Assembly (NCBI RefSeq): GCF_010974825.1
Contig: NZ_JAAILA010000036.1
Coordinates: forward strand, 1 to 64,000
Direction of reading: 5' to 3'
Length of the DNA: 64,000 nucleotides
Source of the DNA: Aeromonas rivipollensis
GTDB lineage: Bacteria; Pseudomonadota; Gammaproteobacteria; Enterobacterales; Aeromonadaceae
Shown here: one piece after another, positions 26,013 to 34,943 of the stretch
Numbering within the stretch: position 1 is the stretch's first letter
Layout: the number at the start of each line of letters is the position of its first letter
Notes under the pieces: generated by a model
What the model saw: only the letters and a program-made list of their open reading frames with translations
Databases searched by the model: none
Told to the model about the DNA's origin: nothing
Translations under genes and position numbers: made by a program

Positions 26013-27230
26013 ATGTTTGCCAAACTCATGGGCTGGATTGACGATCGTTTCCCGCTCACGGCCATGTACAACGACCACATGGCCAAGTATCCGGCTCCCA
26101 AGAACCTGAACTTCTGGTACTTCTTCGGTTCTCTTGCCATGTTGGTGCTGGTCAACCAGATCATCACCGGCATCTGGCTCACCATGAACTACAACCCGTC
26201 GGCGGAGGGGGCCTTTGCCTCCGTGGAATACATAATGCGGGACGTGGACTACGGCTGGCTGCTGCGCTACATGCACTCCACCGGCGCCTCCGCCTTCTTC
26301 GTTGTGGTCTATCTGCACATGTTTCGCGGCATGATCTACGGCTCCTATCAGAAGCCGCGCGAGCTGCTGTGGATCTTCGGCATGCTGATCTTCCTGGTGT
26401 TGATGGCCGAAGCCTTCATGGGTTACCTGCTGCCCTGGGGACAGATGTCGTTCTGGGGCGCCCAGGTCATCATCTCGCTGTTTGGTGCCATTCCGGTCAT
26501 AGGTGACGATCTGACCCTGTGGATCCGGGGGGACTACGTCATCTCGGGGGCTACCCTGAACCGCTTCTTCGCGCTGCACGTCATCGCGCTGCCGCTGGTG
26601 CTGGTGATGCTGGTGGCCATGCACATACTGGCGTTGCATGAGGTGGGCTCCAACAACCCGGACGGCATCGATATCAAGAAGCACAAGGATGAGAAAGGCT
26701 GGCCGCTGGATGCGGTGGCATTCCATCCCTACTTCACCGTCAAGGACATGATAGGTGTGGCGGGCTTCCTGTTCCTGTTCTGCGCCATCATCTTCTTCAA
26801 GCCGGATATGTGGGGCTACTTCCTCGAGAAACCGAACTTTGAAGTGGCGAACGGGCTGAAGACGCCGGCGCACATAGCCCCTGTCTGGTACTTCACTCCC
26901 TTCTACGCCATCTTGCGCGCAGTGCCGGACAAGCTGCTGGGGGTCATCATGATGGGGCTCTCCATAGTCGTGCTCTTCCTGCTGCCCTGGCTGGATCGCT
27001 GCAAGGTGCGTTCGGTACGCTACCGCAGCACCCTGCACAAGCTGAACATCGCCCAGTTCGTGGTCTGCTTCGTCATCCTGGGTGTGCTGGGCGTTCTGCC
27101 ATCGACGCCTATGCTGACGCTGATCGCGCAGCTCTGCACTCTGGGTTATTTCGGGTTCTTCGTCCTGTTGTTCTTCTACAGCAAGAATGAGAGCACCAAG
27201 CCGCTGCCGGAGAGGGTGACATTCAAATGA
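26013..27230 (+). CDS. petB: Cytochrome b of the bc1 complex
   Basis: The 405-residue integral membrane protein carries the two b hemes and the quinol sites. Heme-ligand histidines lie in RYMHSTGASAFFVVVYLHMF and in FFALHVIALPLVLVMLVAMH. The ef-loop motif appears as PVWYFTPFYAILRAVPDK, with PVWY in place of the usual PEWY. Length fits the single-chain bacterial form. It overlaps petC by four bases. Confidence 0.97.
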   Translation: MFAKLMGWIDDRFPLTAMYNDHMAKYPAPKNLNFWYFFGSLAMLVLVNQIITGIWLTMNYNPSAEGAFASVEYIMRDVDYGWLLRYMHSTGASAFFVVVYLHMFRGMIYGSYQKPRELLWIFGMLIFLVLMAEAFMGYLLPWGQMSFWGAQVIISLFGAIPVIGDDLTLWIRGDYVISGATLNRFFALHVIALPLVLVMLVAMHILALHEVGSNNPDGIDIKKHKDEKGWPLDAVAFHPYFTVKDMIGVAGFLFLFCAIIFFKPDMWGYFLEKPNFEVANGLKTPAHIAPVWYFTPFYAILRAVPDKLLGVIMMGLSIVVLFLLPWLDRCKVRSVRYRSTLHKLNIAQFVVCFVILGVLGVLPSTPMLTLIAQLCTLGYFGFFVLLFFYSKNESTKPLPERVTFK

Positions 27231-27961
27231 AAAGAATAATTTTTGCAGTGCTGGCCCTGCTGCCCGGTCTGGTATTGGCCGCTGGCGGTGGCTTCCCCCT
27301 CGACAAGGCAGAGTACGACCTGAGTGACAAGGCATCCCTGCAACGGGGGGCTGCGACCTTCATGAACTACTGTGCCGGCTGTCACTCCACCCAATATCAG
27401 CGCTATAACCGGGTTGCCGCCGACATCGGCATTCCGGAAGAGCTGATGAGGGAAAACTTGGTCTTCACCGGTGCCAAGATTGGCGATCTGATGAAGAGCG
27501 CCATGTCCGAGAAGGATGCGGCGCGCTGGTTCGGGGCGCCGCCACCGGATCTGACCCTGGTGGCCAGGGTGCGGGGCGCCGACTGGATTTACACCTATCT
27601 GCGTTCTTTCTATGTGGATGAAACCCGGCCGTTCGGTGTGAACAATGCGGTCTTCCCGTCCGTGGGCATGCCCCACGTATTGGAGCCGTTGCAGGGGACT
27701 CCCCGTGCCGAGTTCGAGACGCACACCCTGGATGGAGTGGAGATGCAGCAAGTCGTCAGCATCAAATCTGACGGCAATGGTGAAATGAACAACGAAGAAT
27801 ATGATCAGACGGTACTGGATCTGGTAAACTTCTTGGTCTACTCGGCTGAGCCGGTGCAGCAGGAGCGCGAACGCATGGGCTTCTGGGTGCTAGGTTTCAT
27901 CGCAATCTTCTTCATCTTCACTGTGCTGTTGAAGAAGGAATTCTGGCGCGACGTTCACTAA
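27227..27961 (+). CDS. petC: Cytochrome c1 of the bc1 complex
   Basis: Cytochrome c1 accepts electrons from the Rieske centre. The 244-residue protein has a signal peptide (MKRIIFAVLALLPGLVLAAG), a CAGCHS heme-c motif near residue 50, a candidate methionine ligand in the VFPSVGMPHVLEPLQG region and a C-terminal anchor helix (GFWVLGFIAIFFIFTVLLKK). It ends petABC. A hairpin separates it from sspA. Confidence 0.97.
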   Translation: MKRIIFAVLALLPGLVLAAGGGFPLDKAEYDLSDKASLQRGAATFMNYCAGCHSTQYQRYNRVAADIGIPEELMRENLVFTGAKIGDLMKSAMSEKDAARWFGAPPPDLTLVARVRGADWIYTYLRSFYVDETRPFGVNNAVFPSVGMPHVLEPLQGTPRAEFETHTLDGVEMQQVVSIKSDGNGEMNNEEYDQTVLDLVNFLVYSAEPVQQERERMGFWVLGFIAIFFIFTVLLKKEFWRDVH

Positions 27962-27988
27962 GCGACCAGATCGGAGTAATATGACGCA

Positions 27989-28030
27989 CGGCAATGGAGA
28001 TCAAGATGCTTCATTGCCGTTTCTGCTTTT
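27989..28030 (+). terminator. Terminator-like hairpin between petC and sspA
   Basis: CGGCAATG and CATTGCCG pair across a 15-base loop and are followed by TTTCTGCTTTTT. Termination is probably efficient but may leave some read-through into sspA, since the gap is only 87 bases. Confidence 0.7.
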
Positions 28031-28048
28031 TAATGACGGGAGGGTTCA

Positions 28049-28678
28049 ATGGCTGTAGCTGCCAATAAGCGTTCGGTAATGACGCTGTTTTCCGGTGCCA
28101 ACGATATGTTCAGCCATCAGGTGCGTATTGTCCTGGCGGAGAAGGGTGTTAGCGTGGATATCTGCCAGGTTGACCCGAGCAACCTGCCGGACGAGCTGGC
28201 CGAGCTGAACCCGTACAACACTGTACCGACTCTGGTGGATCGCGAGCTGGCGTTGTACACCTCGCGCATCATCATGGAATATCTGGACGAGCGCTTCCCG
28301 CACCCGCCCCTGATGCCTGTCTATCCAGTGGCTCGCGGCAACAGCCGTCTGATGATGCATCGCATTGAGCTGGACTGGTACTCGCTGGCCGACAAGATCA
28401 TGGCGGGCACCGATACCGAAGCCGCCCGTGCCGAGCTGCGTGACAACCTGCTGGCCATAGCGCCGATCTTCGGTGAAATGCCCTACTTCATGAGCGAAGA
28501 GTTCGGTCTGGTTGACTGCTACATGGCTCCGCTGCTGTGGCGTCTGCCGAGCCTGGGCATCGACTTCACCGGTCGTGGTGCCAAAGAGCTGAAGGCTTAC
28601 ATGGTCCGCCTGTTCGAACGTGAATCCTTCCAGGCCTCCCTGACCGAGGCTGAACGCGAGATCCGTGCCAGCGTATGA
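28049..28678 (+). CDS. sspA: Stringent starvation protein A
   Basis: SspA is a glutathione-S-transferase-fold protein that binds RNA polymerase with sigma-70 and supports stationary-phase and acid survival. The 209-residue protein has the thioredoxin-like N terminus (MTLFSGANDMFSHQVRIVLA), the NTVPTLVDRELALYTSRIIM motif and an all-helical C terminus. It overlaps sspB by four bases, the usual sspAB pair. Confidence 0.97.
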   Translation: MAVAANKRSVMTLFSGANDMFSHQVRIVLAEKGVSVDICQVDPSNLPDELAELNPYNTVPTLVDRELALYTSRIIMEYLDERFPHPPLMPVYPVARGNSRLMMHRIELDWYSLADKIMAGTDTEAARAELRDNLLAIAPIFGEMPYFMSEEFGLVDCYMAPLLWRLPSLGIDFTGRGAKELKAYMVRLFERESFQASLTEAEREIRASV

Positions 28679-29103
28679 GTAGTATGGAACCGACCATGAC
28701 ACCCAGTCGCCCCTATCTGTTGCGGGCGTTTTTTGACTGGTTGCTGGATAACGACTTGACCCCGCATCTGGTGGTCAATGCCAATATCCCCCATGTGATG
28801 GTGCCGATGCAGTTCGTGCAGGATGGGCAGATCGTCCTGAACATAGCGCCTCGGGCCGTGGGCCAGTTCCACATGGATAATGATGCCGTCAGCTTCAGCG
28901 CCCGCTTCGGCGGCGTGTCACAGCAGGTCTACATTCCCATGGCGGCCATATTGGCCATTCATGCCAGGGAAAACGGCGTGGGAACCCTGTTCCCGCCTGA
29001 GCCGGGCTACGATCTCTGGCTGGAGCAGGCCGAGGCGCCGGTAGAACCCGAGCCGGAGCCTCCGCGCCCGACGGGTCGTCCGACCCTGAAAGTCATCAAA
29101 TAA
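28675..29103 (+). CDS. sspB: ClpXP protease specificity-enhancing factor SspB
   Basis: SspB tethers ssrA-tagged proteins to ClpXP. The 142-residue protein has the substrate-binding fold (RPYLLRAFFDWLLDNDLTPH, VSFSARFGGVSQQVYIPMAA), an acidic flexible linker (about 113-130) and the C-terminal ClpX-binding tail RPTLKVIK. A bidirectional terminator follows immediately. Confidence 0.97.
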   Translation: MSSMEPTMTPSRPYLLRAFFDWLLDNDLTPHLVVNANIPHVMVPMQFVQDGQIVLNIAPRAVGQFHMDNDAVSFSARFGGVSQQVYIPMAAILAIHARENGVGTLFPPEPGYDLWLEQAEAPVEPEPEPPRPTGRPTLKVIK

Positions 29104-29133
29104 AAAACGCAGCCAACTGGCTGCGTTTTTTTA
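29102..29133. terminator. Bidirectional terminator between sspB and dolP
   Basis: AAAAAACGCAGCC pairs with GGCTGCGTTTTTT across AACT. T tracts exist on both strands, so it can serve sspAB from the left and the lpoA-dolP operon from the right. Confidence 0.93.
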
Positions 29134-29149
29134 TCCCATCATTGCCCGC

Positions 29150-29728
29150 TTAGTTCTGGGCAAATTCGAAGGCCTTGATCACCTGCTTGACCCCGCTGAC
29201 GTGGCGGGCGATCTCCACTGCCTGATCCCCTTCCTGACGGGTCACCAGGCCGATGAGAAACACCTCGCTGTTCTCGGTGACCACCTTGACCTTGGTGCTG
29301 TCGAAGTTCTTGGTGCCCAGCATGTCGGCCCGTACCTTGGAGGTGATCCAGGTATCGTTGCTGCGTACCCCTATGCTCACCGGCTTGCCGAGACGCAGTT
29401 CATTGTAGACATGACGAACCCCTTCGATCCGGCCCACAATCTTGCCCGCTTCCTGCTTGTAAGCGTCAGACGGTGTCTGACCGACCAGCAAGACACGGCC
29501 GTTGTTGCTGTAGACGCTGATCTTGCTGGAGGCACTCAGCGACTTGTTGTCGGCCAGCAGATTGGCCGCTTTCAGCTCTATGGTCTGATCGTCCCACTGG
29601 GCACCCAGGGTGCGGCGATCCCCGGTCGCCTTGGCGGTACCGGCTGCGCCACCCACTACCACGGCGGCACAGCCTTGCAGCAGCAGGGCGCCGGTCAGCA
29701 GGGCGAGTGCAAGAATAGGCTTCTTCAT
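29150..29728 (-). CDS. dolP: BON-domain outer-membrane lipoprotein DolP (YraP)
   Basis: DolP is a dual-BON-domain lipoprotein that supports outer-membrane integrity and binds anionic phospholipid near the division site. The 192-residue precursor has the lipobox LLQGCAA at about residue 19, then BON1 (about 45-115) and BON2 (about 120-190). The start MKKPILALALL was preferred over an upstream reading that overlaps diaA. It is the last gene of the lpoA-yraN-diaA-dolP run. Confidence 0.93.
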   Translation of the reverse strand: MKKPILALALLTGALLLQGCAAVVVGGAAGTAKATGDRRTLGAQWDDQTIELKAANLLADNKSLSASSKISVYSNNGRVLLVGQTPSDAYKQEAGKIVGRIEGVRHVYNELRLGKPVSIGVRSNDTWITSKVRADMLGTKNFDSTKVKVVTENSEVFLIGLVTRQEGDQAVEIARHVSGVKQVIKAFEFAQN

Positions 29729-29732
29729 GGTT

Positions 29733-30323
29733 TCAATCTTCCTGTTGCGGGAAAAGTGTCTGGTCGATGAGATCACAGAGGCAGTGCAGGGTCAACAGAT
29801 TCACTTCCAGAATGCGAGGACGGCGGGCGGATGGCACGCGGATCTCCACGTCATTGGGCCCGAGCAGGCCGGCTATCTCACCACCGTCGCCCCCACCGAG
29901 CACTATGATGGTCATGTCGCGGGAGAGTGCCGCCTCAGCGGCCTTGATCAGGCTGCGGCTGTTGCCCGTGGTGGTGAGCACCACCAGGATGTCGCCGGGT
30001 TGACCCAGAGCCCTGATCTGCTTGGCATAGACCTCTTCGAAGCCGTGGTCGGTGGCGATGGCGCTGATGGTGGCCATGTCGGGGGTCAGGGCAAGGCCGG
30101 GCAGGGAGGGGCGTGGCGTCTCGTAGCAGTTGACCAGCTCGGAGATGAACAGCTGTGCCAGGGCCGAGGAGGGGCCATTGCCGCATGCCATGACCTTGTG
30201 GCCATTGAGCAGGCAGATGGTCAGCATCTGGGCCGCGGTGTGGATGGCGTCCGGCAGCGCCTCGGCGGCGGCTATCTTGGTCTGGATGCTTTCGGTGTAA
30301 TTCTCTTTGATGGGATCAGTCAT
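29733..30323 (-). CDS. diaA: DnaA initiator-associating protein DiaA
   Basis: DiaA is a SIS-domain tetramer that binds several DnaA molecules and promotes timely initiation at oriC. The 196-residue protein has the SIS pattern [20 protein letters not shown] and [20 protein letters not shown]. The close relative GmhA is the main alternative, but the neighbours yraN, dolP and lpoA point to DiaA. It lies nine bases after yraN. Confidence 0.92.
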   Translation of the reverse strand: MTDPIKENYTESIQTKIAAAEALPDAIHTAAQMLTICLLNGHKVMACGNGPSSALAQLFISELVNCYETPRPSLPGLALTPDMATISAIATDHGFEEVYAKQIRALGQPGDILVVLTTTGNSRSLIKAAEAALSRDMTIIVLGGGDGGEIAGLLGPNDVEIRVPSARRPRILEVNLLTLHCLCDLIDQTLFPQQED

Positions 30324-30332
30324 GGGGTCCTC

Positions 30333-30728
30333 TTAAAAAGCGTTCTGGATCCAGTCTGGCTGGTCGCCCTCGAACGCGATCACATCGAATCGGCAGGCCT
30401 GGCTGGCCTCGTTGATGGCATGTTGCTTGAAATAGTGGCGCGCGGCCAGCACGATCTTGTGCTGTTTGCGCCGGGTGACCGAGCTGGCGGCTCCGCCATG
30501 GCTGGCCCGAGCGCGATATCTGACCTCGACAAACACCAGGGTATCCCCCTGGCGCATGACAAGATCTATTTCACCACCACGGCAGCGGTAGTTGCGGGTC
30601 ACGGGTTGCAGGCCGCGGGCCTGCAACCAGCGTTCCGCTACTTGCTCAAAGTGCTGTCCCTTGTTCGTCGCTGCCGACGGCAACAGGTTCAACCACTGCT
30701 GGTGCAGTTGTGCCAGTAGCCTCTTCAT
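30333..30728 (-). CDS. yraN: YraN/UPF0102 family endonuclease-like protein
   Basis: The 131-residue protein has the UPF0102 core: GQHFEQVAERWLQARGL, then RGGEIDLVMRQGDTLVFVEV and VTRRKQHKIVLAARHY. This is a restriction-endonuclease-like fold with the E...D...ExK-type arrangement; its biological role is not settled. The ATG at 30728 makes an 83-base out-of-frame overlap with lpoA. A TTG inside (giving MPSAATNKGQ) would shorten the overlap and keep the conserved part. Confidence 0.9.
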   Translation of the reverse strand: MKRLLAQLHQQWLNLLPSAATNKGQHFEQVAERWLQARGLQPVTRNYRCRGGEIDLVMRQGDTLVFVEVRYRARASHGGAASSVTRRKQHKIVLAARHYFKQHAINEASQACRFDVIAFEGDQPDWIQNAF

Positions 30729-32556
30729 GGGTGGTGTCCTCCAGCTGGGGCACGGCGCTGTCGCTGACCAGCTTGCCGTTCTGGTAGGTGGCCCAGTCCA
30801 GCATGCGCACTATGTTGCCCTGGGGATCCACGCTCAGCTGCCCGCTCATGCCCGGTTGCTGCATGGCATTGAGCTTGCGCATCTGCGGCAGGTTGCCGGC
30901 CAGGCTGACCGCATCGTAGCCGAGGGCAAACAGGCGCAGCAGGTCACCTTGGGTCTGTGGCCAGAGCAGGGCGATCTGTTCCCGTTGCTGCTCATAGCCT
31001 CCCAACAGCAGCGGCATGTCGGAGATGTGCATGCCGTTGAGTTCGGAAGCCACCTCGGTTGCCCCGCTGTCATAGCCTCGCGAGCTGCTGTAGATGGGCA
31101 GGCTGCCCATGGGATTGACCGAGATGTCCACATAGGGCTTGATCATCCGGGTCTCCAGGCTGTTGGCCACCACATAGACGGCATCTATGCTGCGCGGCGC
31201 GGCATCAGAGAGCTGCACTATCTCCCCGGCCCGAGCGGTGGAACGACCGCTCAGGGCATTTTTGACCATGCCTTGTACCTCGTTGCGCGCCCCGAAGGTG
31301 GCGACCACGGGTTTCTCCTGGCTGACGCCGGCCCAGGCCTGCTCGAATGCCTTGATGCTGCTGTAGCCAATCCGGCCTTGCGCCGCGATCAGCAGCGGCT
31401 TGCGGTAACCCTGACCATAGAGGTACTGGGCGGCCTGGCTCGCATCGGCGGCGGCGGAGAGGGAGAAGTAGAAGGTGTTGTCGTTGATGACTGGCTTGTC
31501 CAGCTCGTTGAGCGCCAGCACCGGCACGGCCGGGTTGGCCTTGAGCAGCTCCTCGACCTGGTCTTTCAGCAACGGGCCTATGATCATGTTGGCCCCCTCC
31601 TGGATCGCCTGCTTGTAGAGATCCCCCATCGCCTTGCCCTGAGTGTCATAGAAGTTCAGGGTGAATTGCCCCTGATTCTCCTTGTAGGACATCAGCATGC
31701 CGTTGCGGATGGCGGCGCCCTGCGCCTCCAGGTTGCCGGAGAGGGGCAGGAAGACGGCGACCTGCTGCAGTGCACCTGTATCCGTGGTGGCGAGATCCCC
31801 GAGGCCAGCCGGCATGTCAGTCTGGGCCGGGTGGTTCGGGAAGCTCTGCTTCCAGCCTGCGAGCTGGCGCGCGAGTTGACTTGGCTGGGCGCCAAACTCG
31901 TTCACCAGTGCCGCCAGTCGCAGCCAGCCGGTGGTCACGTCGGGGGCCGGCGCCTCTTCCAGCGCCTGCAGGGTGGAGGGGGTCATGCTTTTCAGCAGTG
32001 ACCAGATCTGCTGGTGGTTGGTGGCCAGCTCATTCTTGGCCAGGTAAGGCTCCAGCAGGATCAGCGACTTGGCCGCACCAAACTTGTTGTTGATGTCCAG
32101 TTGCAGCACCACTCGCTGGCGATACCAATCCTTCTGGGTATCGGCATCGAGGGCCACTTCCGGTTTGCCTTCCAGCAGGATCAGCGCCTGGTTGGCATTA
32201 CCCTGGGCCAGCAAGAGGTGCGCCTGCAGAAGTTGCAGTTGTGCCTGCTGCACCGGATTGCCGGCCTGCTTCTGCAACTGTTGATACAGGGCGGCGGCCG
32301 GTTTGGCCTGGCCGAGCGCCAGATAACTGCGCGCCGCCATCACCTGCCAGGTGAAGGCCTCAGCCGGTTTGGCGGGATCCACCTGCTCCAGATACCACTG
32401 AGCATTCTTGGTCAGATCCGAGAACGCCGACGGCATGCCGGGCTCTGCGGAAGATGAGTTGGGCTCCGACGCACAGGCGGCGAGCAGTACTGCCGCGAGT
32501 ATGATGCCGAAGAGTCGTGATACACTTAGCTGCTTTGTAACCCGGTTCAAGTTCAT
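30646..32556 (-). CDS. lpoA: Penicillin-binding protein activator LpoA
   Basis: LpoA is an outer-membrane lipoprotein that spans the periplasm to activate PBP1a. The 636-residue precursor has the lipobox LLAACASEP at about residue 27. A TPR-like N-terminal domain (about 30-250) and a periplasmic-binding-protein-like C-terminal domain (from VAVFLPLSGNLEAQGAAIRN onward) follow. The ATG at 32556 fits a promoter whose -10 is 28 bases upstream; an ATG nine codons earlier would fall at the predicted transcript start. Confidence 0.93.
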   Translation of the reverse strand: MNLNRVTKQLSVSRLFGIILAAVLLAACASEPNSSSAEPGMPSAFSDLTKNAQWYLEQVDPAKPAEAFTWQVMAARSYLALGQAKPAAALYQQLQKQAGNPVQQAQLQLLQAHLLLAQGNANQALILLEGKPEVALDADTQKDWYRQRVVLQLDINNKFGAAKSLILLEPYLAKNELATNHQQIWSLLKSMTPSTLQALEEAPAPDVTTGWLRLAALVNEFGAQPSQLARQLAGWKQSFPNHPAQTDMPAGLGDLATTDTGALQQVAVFLPLSGNLEAQGAAIRNGMLMSYKENQGQFTLNFYDTQGKAMGDLYKQAIQEGANMIIGPLLKDQVEELLKANPAVPVLALNELDKPVINDNTFYFSLSAAADASQAAQYLYGQGYRKPLLIAAQGRIGYSSIKAFEQAWAGVSQEKPVVATFGARNEVQGMVKNALSGRSTARAGEIVQLSDAAPRSIDAVYVVANSLETRMIKPYVDISVNPMGSLPIYSSSRGYDSGATEVASELNGMHISDMPLLLGGYEQQREQIALLWPQTQGDLLRLFALGYDAVSLAGNLPQMRKLNAMQQPGMSGQLSVDPQGNIVRMLDWATYQNGKLVSDSAVPQLEDTTHEEATGTTAPAVVEPVAVGSDEQGTAL

Positions 32557-32583
32557 TCCCCGACCAGTGTTGAAGTTCTCCAT

Positions 32584-32612
32584 AGTGTAAACGGGCCAAT
32601 ATGGCGACACAA
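32584..32612 (-). promoter_or_regulatory. Promoter of lpoA-yraN-diaA-dolP
   Basis: On the minus strand TTGTGT and TACACT are separated by 17 bases. The predicted transcript start is close to base 32577, leaving a short leader before the lpoA ATG at 32556. It lies in the divergent gap with rsmI. Confidence 0.6.
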
Positions 32613-32635
32613 TTGTCGGGACACTCGGAGATCCC

Positions 32636-33469
32636 ATGAGTGACACCCCAACCCTGTATATAGTCCCCACTCCCATCGGTAATCTGGCGGATATCACCCA
32701 GCGTGCATTGGATATTTTACGCAGCGTCGATCTGGTGGCCGCCGAAGATACCCGGCACTCCGGCATCCTGCTCAGCCACTACCAAATATCGGTGCCGACC
32801 TTCGCCCTGCACGATCACAACGAGCAGCAGAAGGCGGATGTGCTGATCGGCCGGATCAAGGAGGGCAAGAGCGTCGCCCTGGTCTCGGATGCAGGGACGC
32901 CGCTCATCAGCGACCCCGGCTATCACCTGGTCACCCGCTGTCGCGAGGCCGGGGTCAAGGTGGTGCCGCTGCCGGGCCCTTGCGCCGCCATCACTGCACT
33001 CTCTGCCGCCGGTCTGCCCACAGATCGCTTCGCCTTCGAAGGATTTCTGCCGGCGAAAGCCAAGGGGCGCGACGACAGGCTGCAGGCCGTCATCGAAGAC
33101 ACCCGCTCCCTGGTGTTCTACGAGTCGCCGCGCCGGGTGCAGGATACGGTGGAAGCCATCGCTCGCATTCTCGGTGAACGCCAGGTGGTGGTGTGCCGCG
33201 AGCTGACCAAGACTTTCGAATCCATCCACGGTCTGCCTGCCTCCGAGATGCTGACCTGGCTTGGTGAGGACGATAATCGCTGCCGTGGCGAAATTGTGCT
33301 GGTGGTCGCCGGTGCCAGCAAGGTGGATGAAGAGCTGCCTGCGGAGGCTATCCGCACCCTGGGGCTGCTGGTGGCGGAGCTGCCGCTGAAAAAAGCGGCT
33401 GCTCTCACCGCCGAGATCCACGGTGTGAAAAAGAATGCCCTCTACAAATATGGTCTCGAGCACCACTGA
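32636..33469 (+). CDS. rsmI: 16S rRNA (cytidine(1402)-2'-O)-methyltransferase RsmI
   Basis: RsmI 2'-O-methylates C1402 of 16S rRNA in the decoding centre, together with RsmH (N4 on the same base), which is also in this window. The 277-residue TetrapyrroleMethylase-fold protein begins [20 protein letters not shown] and has [20 protein letters not shown] and [20 protein letters not shown]. The divergent rsmI/lpoA arrangement matches E. coli. Confidence 0.97.
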   Translation: MSDTPTLYIVPTPIGNLADITQRALDILRSVDLVAAEDTRHSGILLSHYQISVPTFALHDHNEQQKADVLIGRIKEGKSVALVSDAGTPLISDPGYHLVTRCREAGVKVVPLPGPCAAITALSAAGLPTDRFAFEGFLPAKAKGRDDRLQAVIEDTRSLVFYESPRRVQDTVEAIARILGERQVVVCRELTKTFESIHGLPASEMLTWLGEDDNRCRGEIVLVVAGASKVDEELPAEAIRTLGLLVAELPLKKAAALTAEIHGVKKNALYKYGLEHH

Positions 33470-33619
33470 GCCGTGCAAGCAGGTTAAATGAGCACCGCCA
33501 AGGCGTAAAAATAGGCAAAATGAGAGCGTTCTGACTGGTGCAAGCCAGGGGGCCCGCAAGAGTGGGCCCGGCCGGCGGGGGTTGGCGCACTATTAATTGC
33601 TGCAAACGGGAATTGCCGG

Positions 33620-33648
33620 TTTACCCCACTGTGTCACGAGGCTATAAT
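33620..33648 (+). promoter_or_regulatory. Promoter of rnpB
   Basis: A perfect TATAAT at 33643-33648 follows TTTACC by 17 bases and places the transcript start close to the 5' end of the RNase P RNA. Confidence 0.75.
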
Positions 33649-33656
33649 CCGCGCCT

Positions 33657-34045
<389 letters not shown>

Positions 34046-34053
34046 ATTCCTGA

Positions 34054-34087
34054 AGAGCCTTGCGATTTATCGCGAGGCTCTTTTTTA
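34054..34087 (+). terminator. Rho-independent terminator of rnpB
   Basis: AGAGCCT and AGGCTCT pair, extended inward by TGCG/CGCG, and are followed by six T residues. Confidence 0.93.
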
Positions 34088-34413
34088 TAGCGGTAGAAAT
34101 AGTAAAAAATTGAACGGCGATACTGGCTGACATGAGGGGCTTATAAAAATACCTTATAAATCAAGTTGTTGTTTTTTTGTTTGCATACTTTTGTCATACA
34201 CTAGTGTGTAAAAAGAGGGGAGACTCCAGCATGATTTACTTCTTTCACATTGTTCATTTTAAAAATGTTCGCAATTAATCCTATGGCTGTTAACACAAAT
34301 AACTTGTGGAAAATCAACTCAGTTAATCTGTAGCCTCCCCGCGCAGCGTCAATATGTTCCCCATGCCCGAGATCCTTGCTTGAAAAGCCCCCTGCTCGTC
34401 CTTAAACTTCATG
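34088..34413 (+). other. AT-rich intergenic region before the dcw cluster, with a possible mini-ORF
   Basis: This 326-base stretch is far more AT-rich than its surroundings. It holds promoter-like T-rich DNA and a ten-base palindrome ACACTAGTGT near 34198. There is also a 15-codon reading frame at 34231-34278 (MIYFFHIVHFKNVRN) with GGGGAG eight bases before its ATG. No terminator follows the mini-ORF, so a classical attenuator is not supported. Other promoters of the dcw cluster probably lie here. Confidence 0.4.
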
Positions 34414-34447
34414 GTGGAGAAAAGTGGATCAAAGTGGTTTTATTGGG
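34414..34447 (+). promoter_or_regulatory. MraZ-binding repeats upstream of mraZ
   Basis: GTGG occurs at 34414, 34424 and 34434, with TGGG at 34444, each exactly ten bases apart. MraZ is known to bind GTGG/TGGG direct repeats with about one-turn spacing in front of its own operon, so this is a strong candidate for the autoregulatory site. It lies about 40 bases before the mraZ start. Confidence 0.8.
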
Positions 34448-34484
34448 CAATTTGCCTCCATAACTCACCTTCGGGGACTGCAAT

Positions 34485-34943
34485 TTGTTGCGTGGCGCTC
34501 ACGCCATCAGCCTGGACAGCAAAGGGCGACTGGCGATTCCGACCAAATATCGAGATTGGCTGCGCTCCGAGCGCGACGGCCAGCTGGTCTGCACCATCGA
34601 CATAGCCCATCCCTGTCTGCTGCTTTACCCCCTGAGTGAATGGGAAGAGATAGAGCGCAAGCTCAAGACCCTTTCCAGTACCAATCCGGCGGAACGCCGC
34701 CTGCAGCGCATGCTGCTCGGACATGCAACCGAGTGCGAACTGGACGGCAATGGCCGTCTGCTGCTGAGCCAGCCACTGCGTAGCCACGCCGGGCTGGACA
34801 AGAAGATCATGCTGGTGGGCCAGCTCAACAAGTTTGAGTTGTGGGATGAAGCCCGCTGGCAACAACAGATCAATGACGACATCCTGGGCCTGCCCGAGGA
34901 CGACTGGGCAAGTTCACCACGACTACAGGATTTTTCTTTATAA
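34485..34943 (+). CDS. mraZ: Transcriptional regulator MraZ
   Basis: MraZ is a DNA-binding AbrB-like repressor of the dcw cluster. The 152-residue protein has two MraZ half-domains with the DxxxR motif in both ([10 protein letters not shown] near residue 10 and [10 protein letters not shown] near residue 87). The start is a TTG ([14 protein letters not shown]), supported by GGGGA seven bases upstream and by alignment to the usual MFRGA start. It ends directly before rsmH. Confidence 0.95.
   Translation: MLRGAHAISLDSKGRLAIPTKYRDWLRSERDGQLVCTIDIAHPCLLLYPLSEWEEIERKLKTLSSTNPAERRLQRMLLGHATECELDGNGRLLLSQPLRSHAGLDKKIMLVGQLNKFELWDEARWQQQINDDILGLPEDDWASSPRLQDFSL

Noticed and set aside
25815..27335. 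A 506-codon frame antisense to petB
   Set aside because: His- and Gln-rich shadow of a certain cytochrome b gene; no start or ribosome site of note.
33549..33568. GGGCCC inverted repeat between rsmI and rnpB
   Set aside because: The stem is six bases with an eight-base loop and no T tract, so it is not called as a terminator.
34198..34207. ACACTAGTGT palindrome as a TrpR operator
   Set aside because: Only the central CTAG core agrees; the outer half-site bases expected for TrpR are missing.
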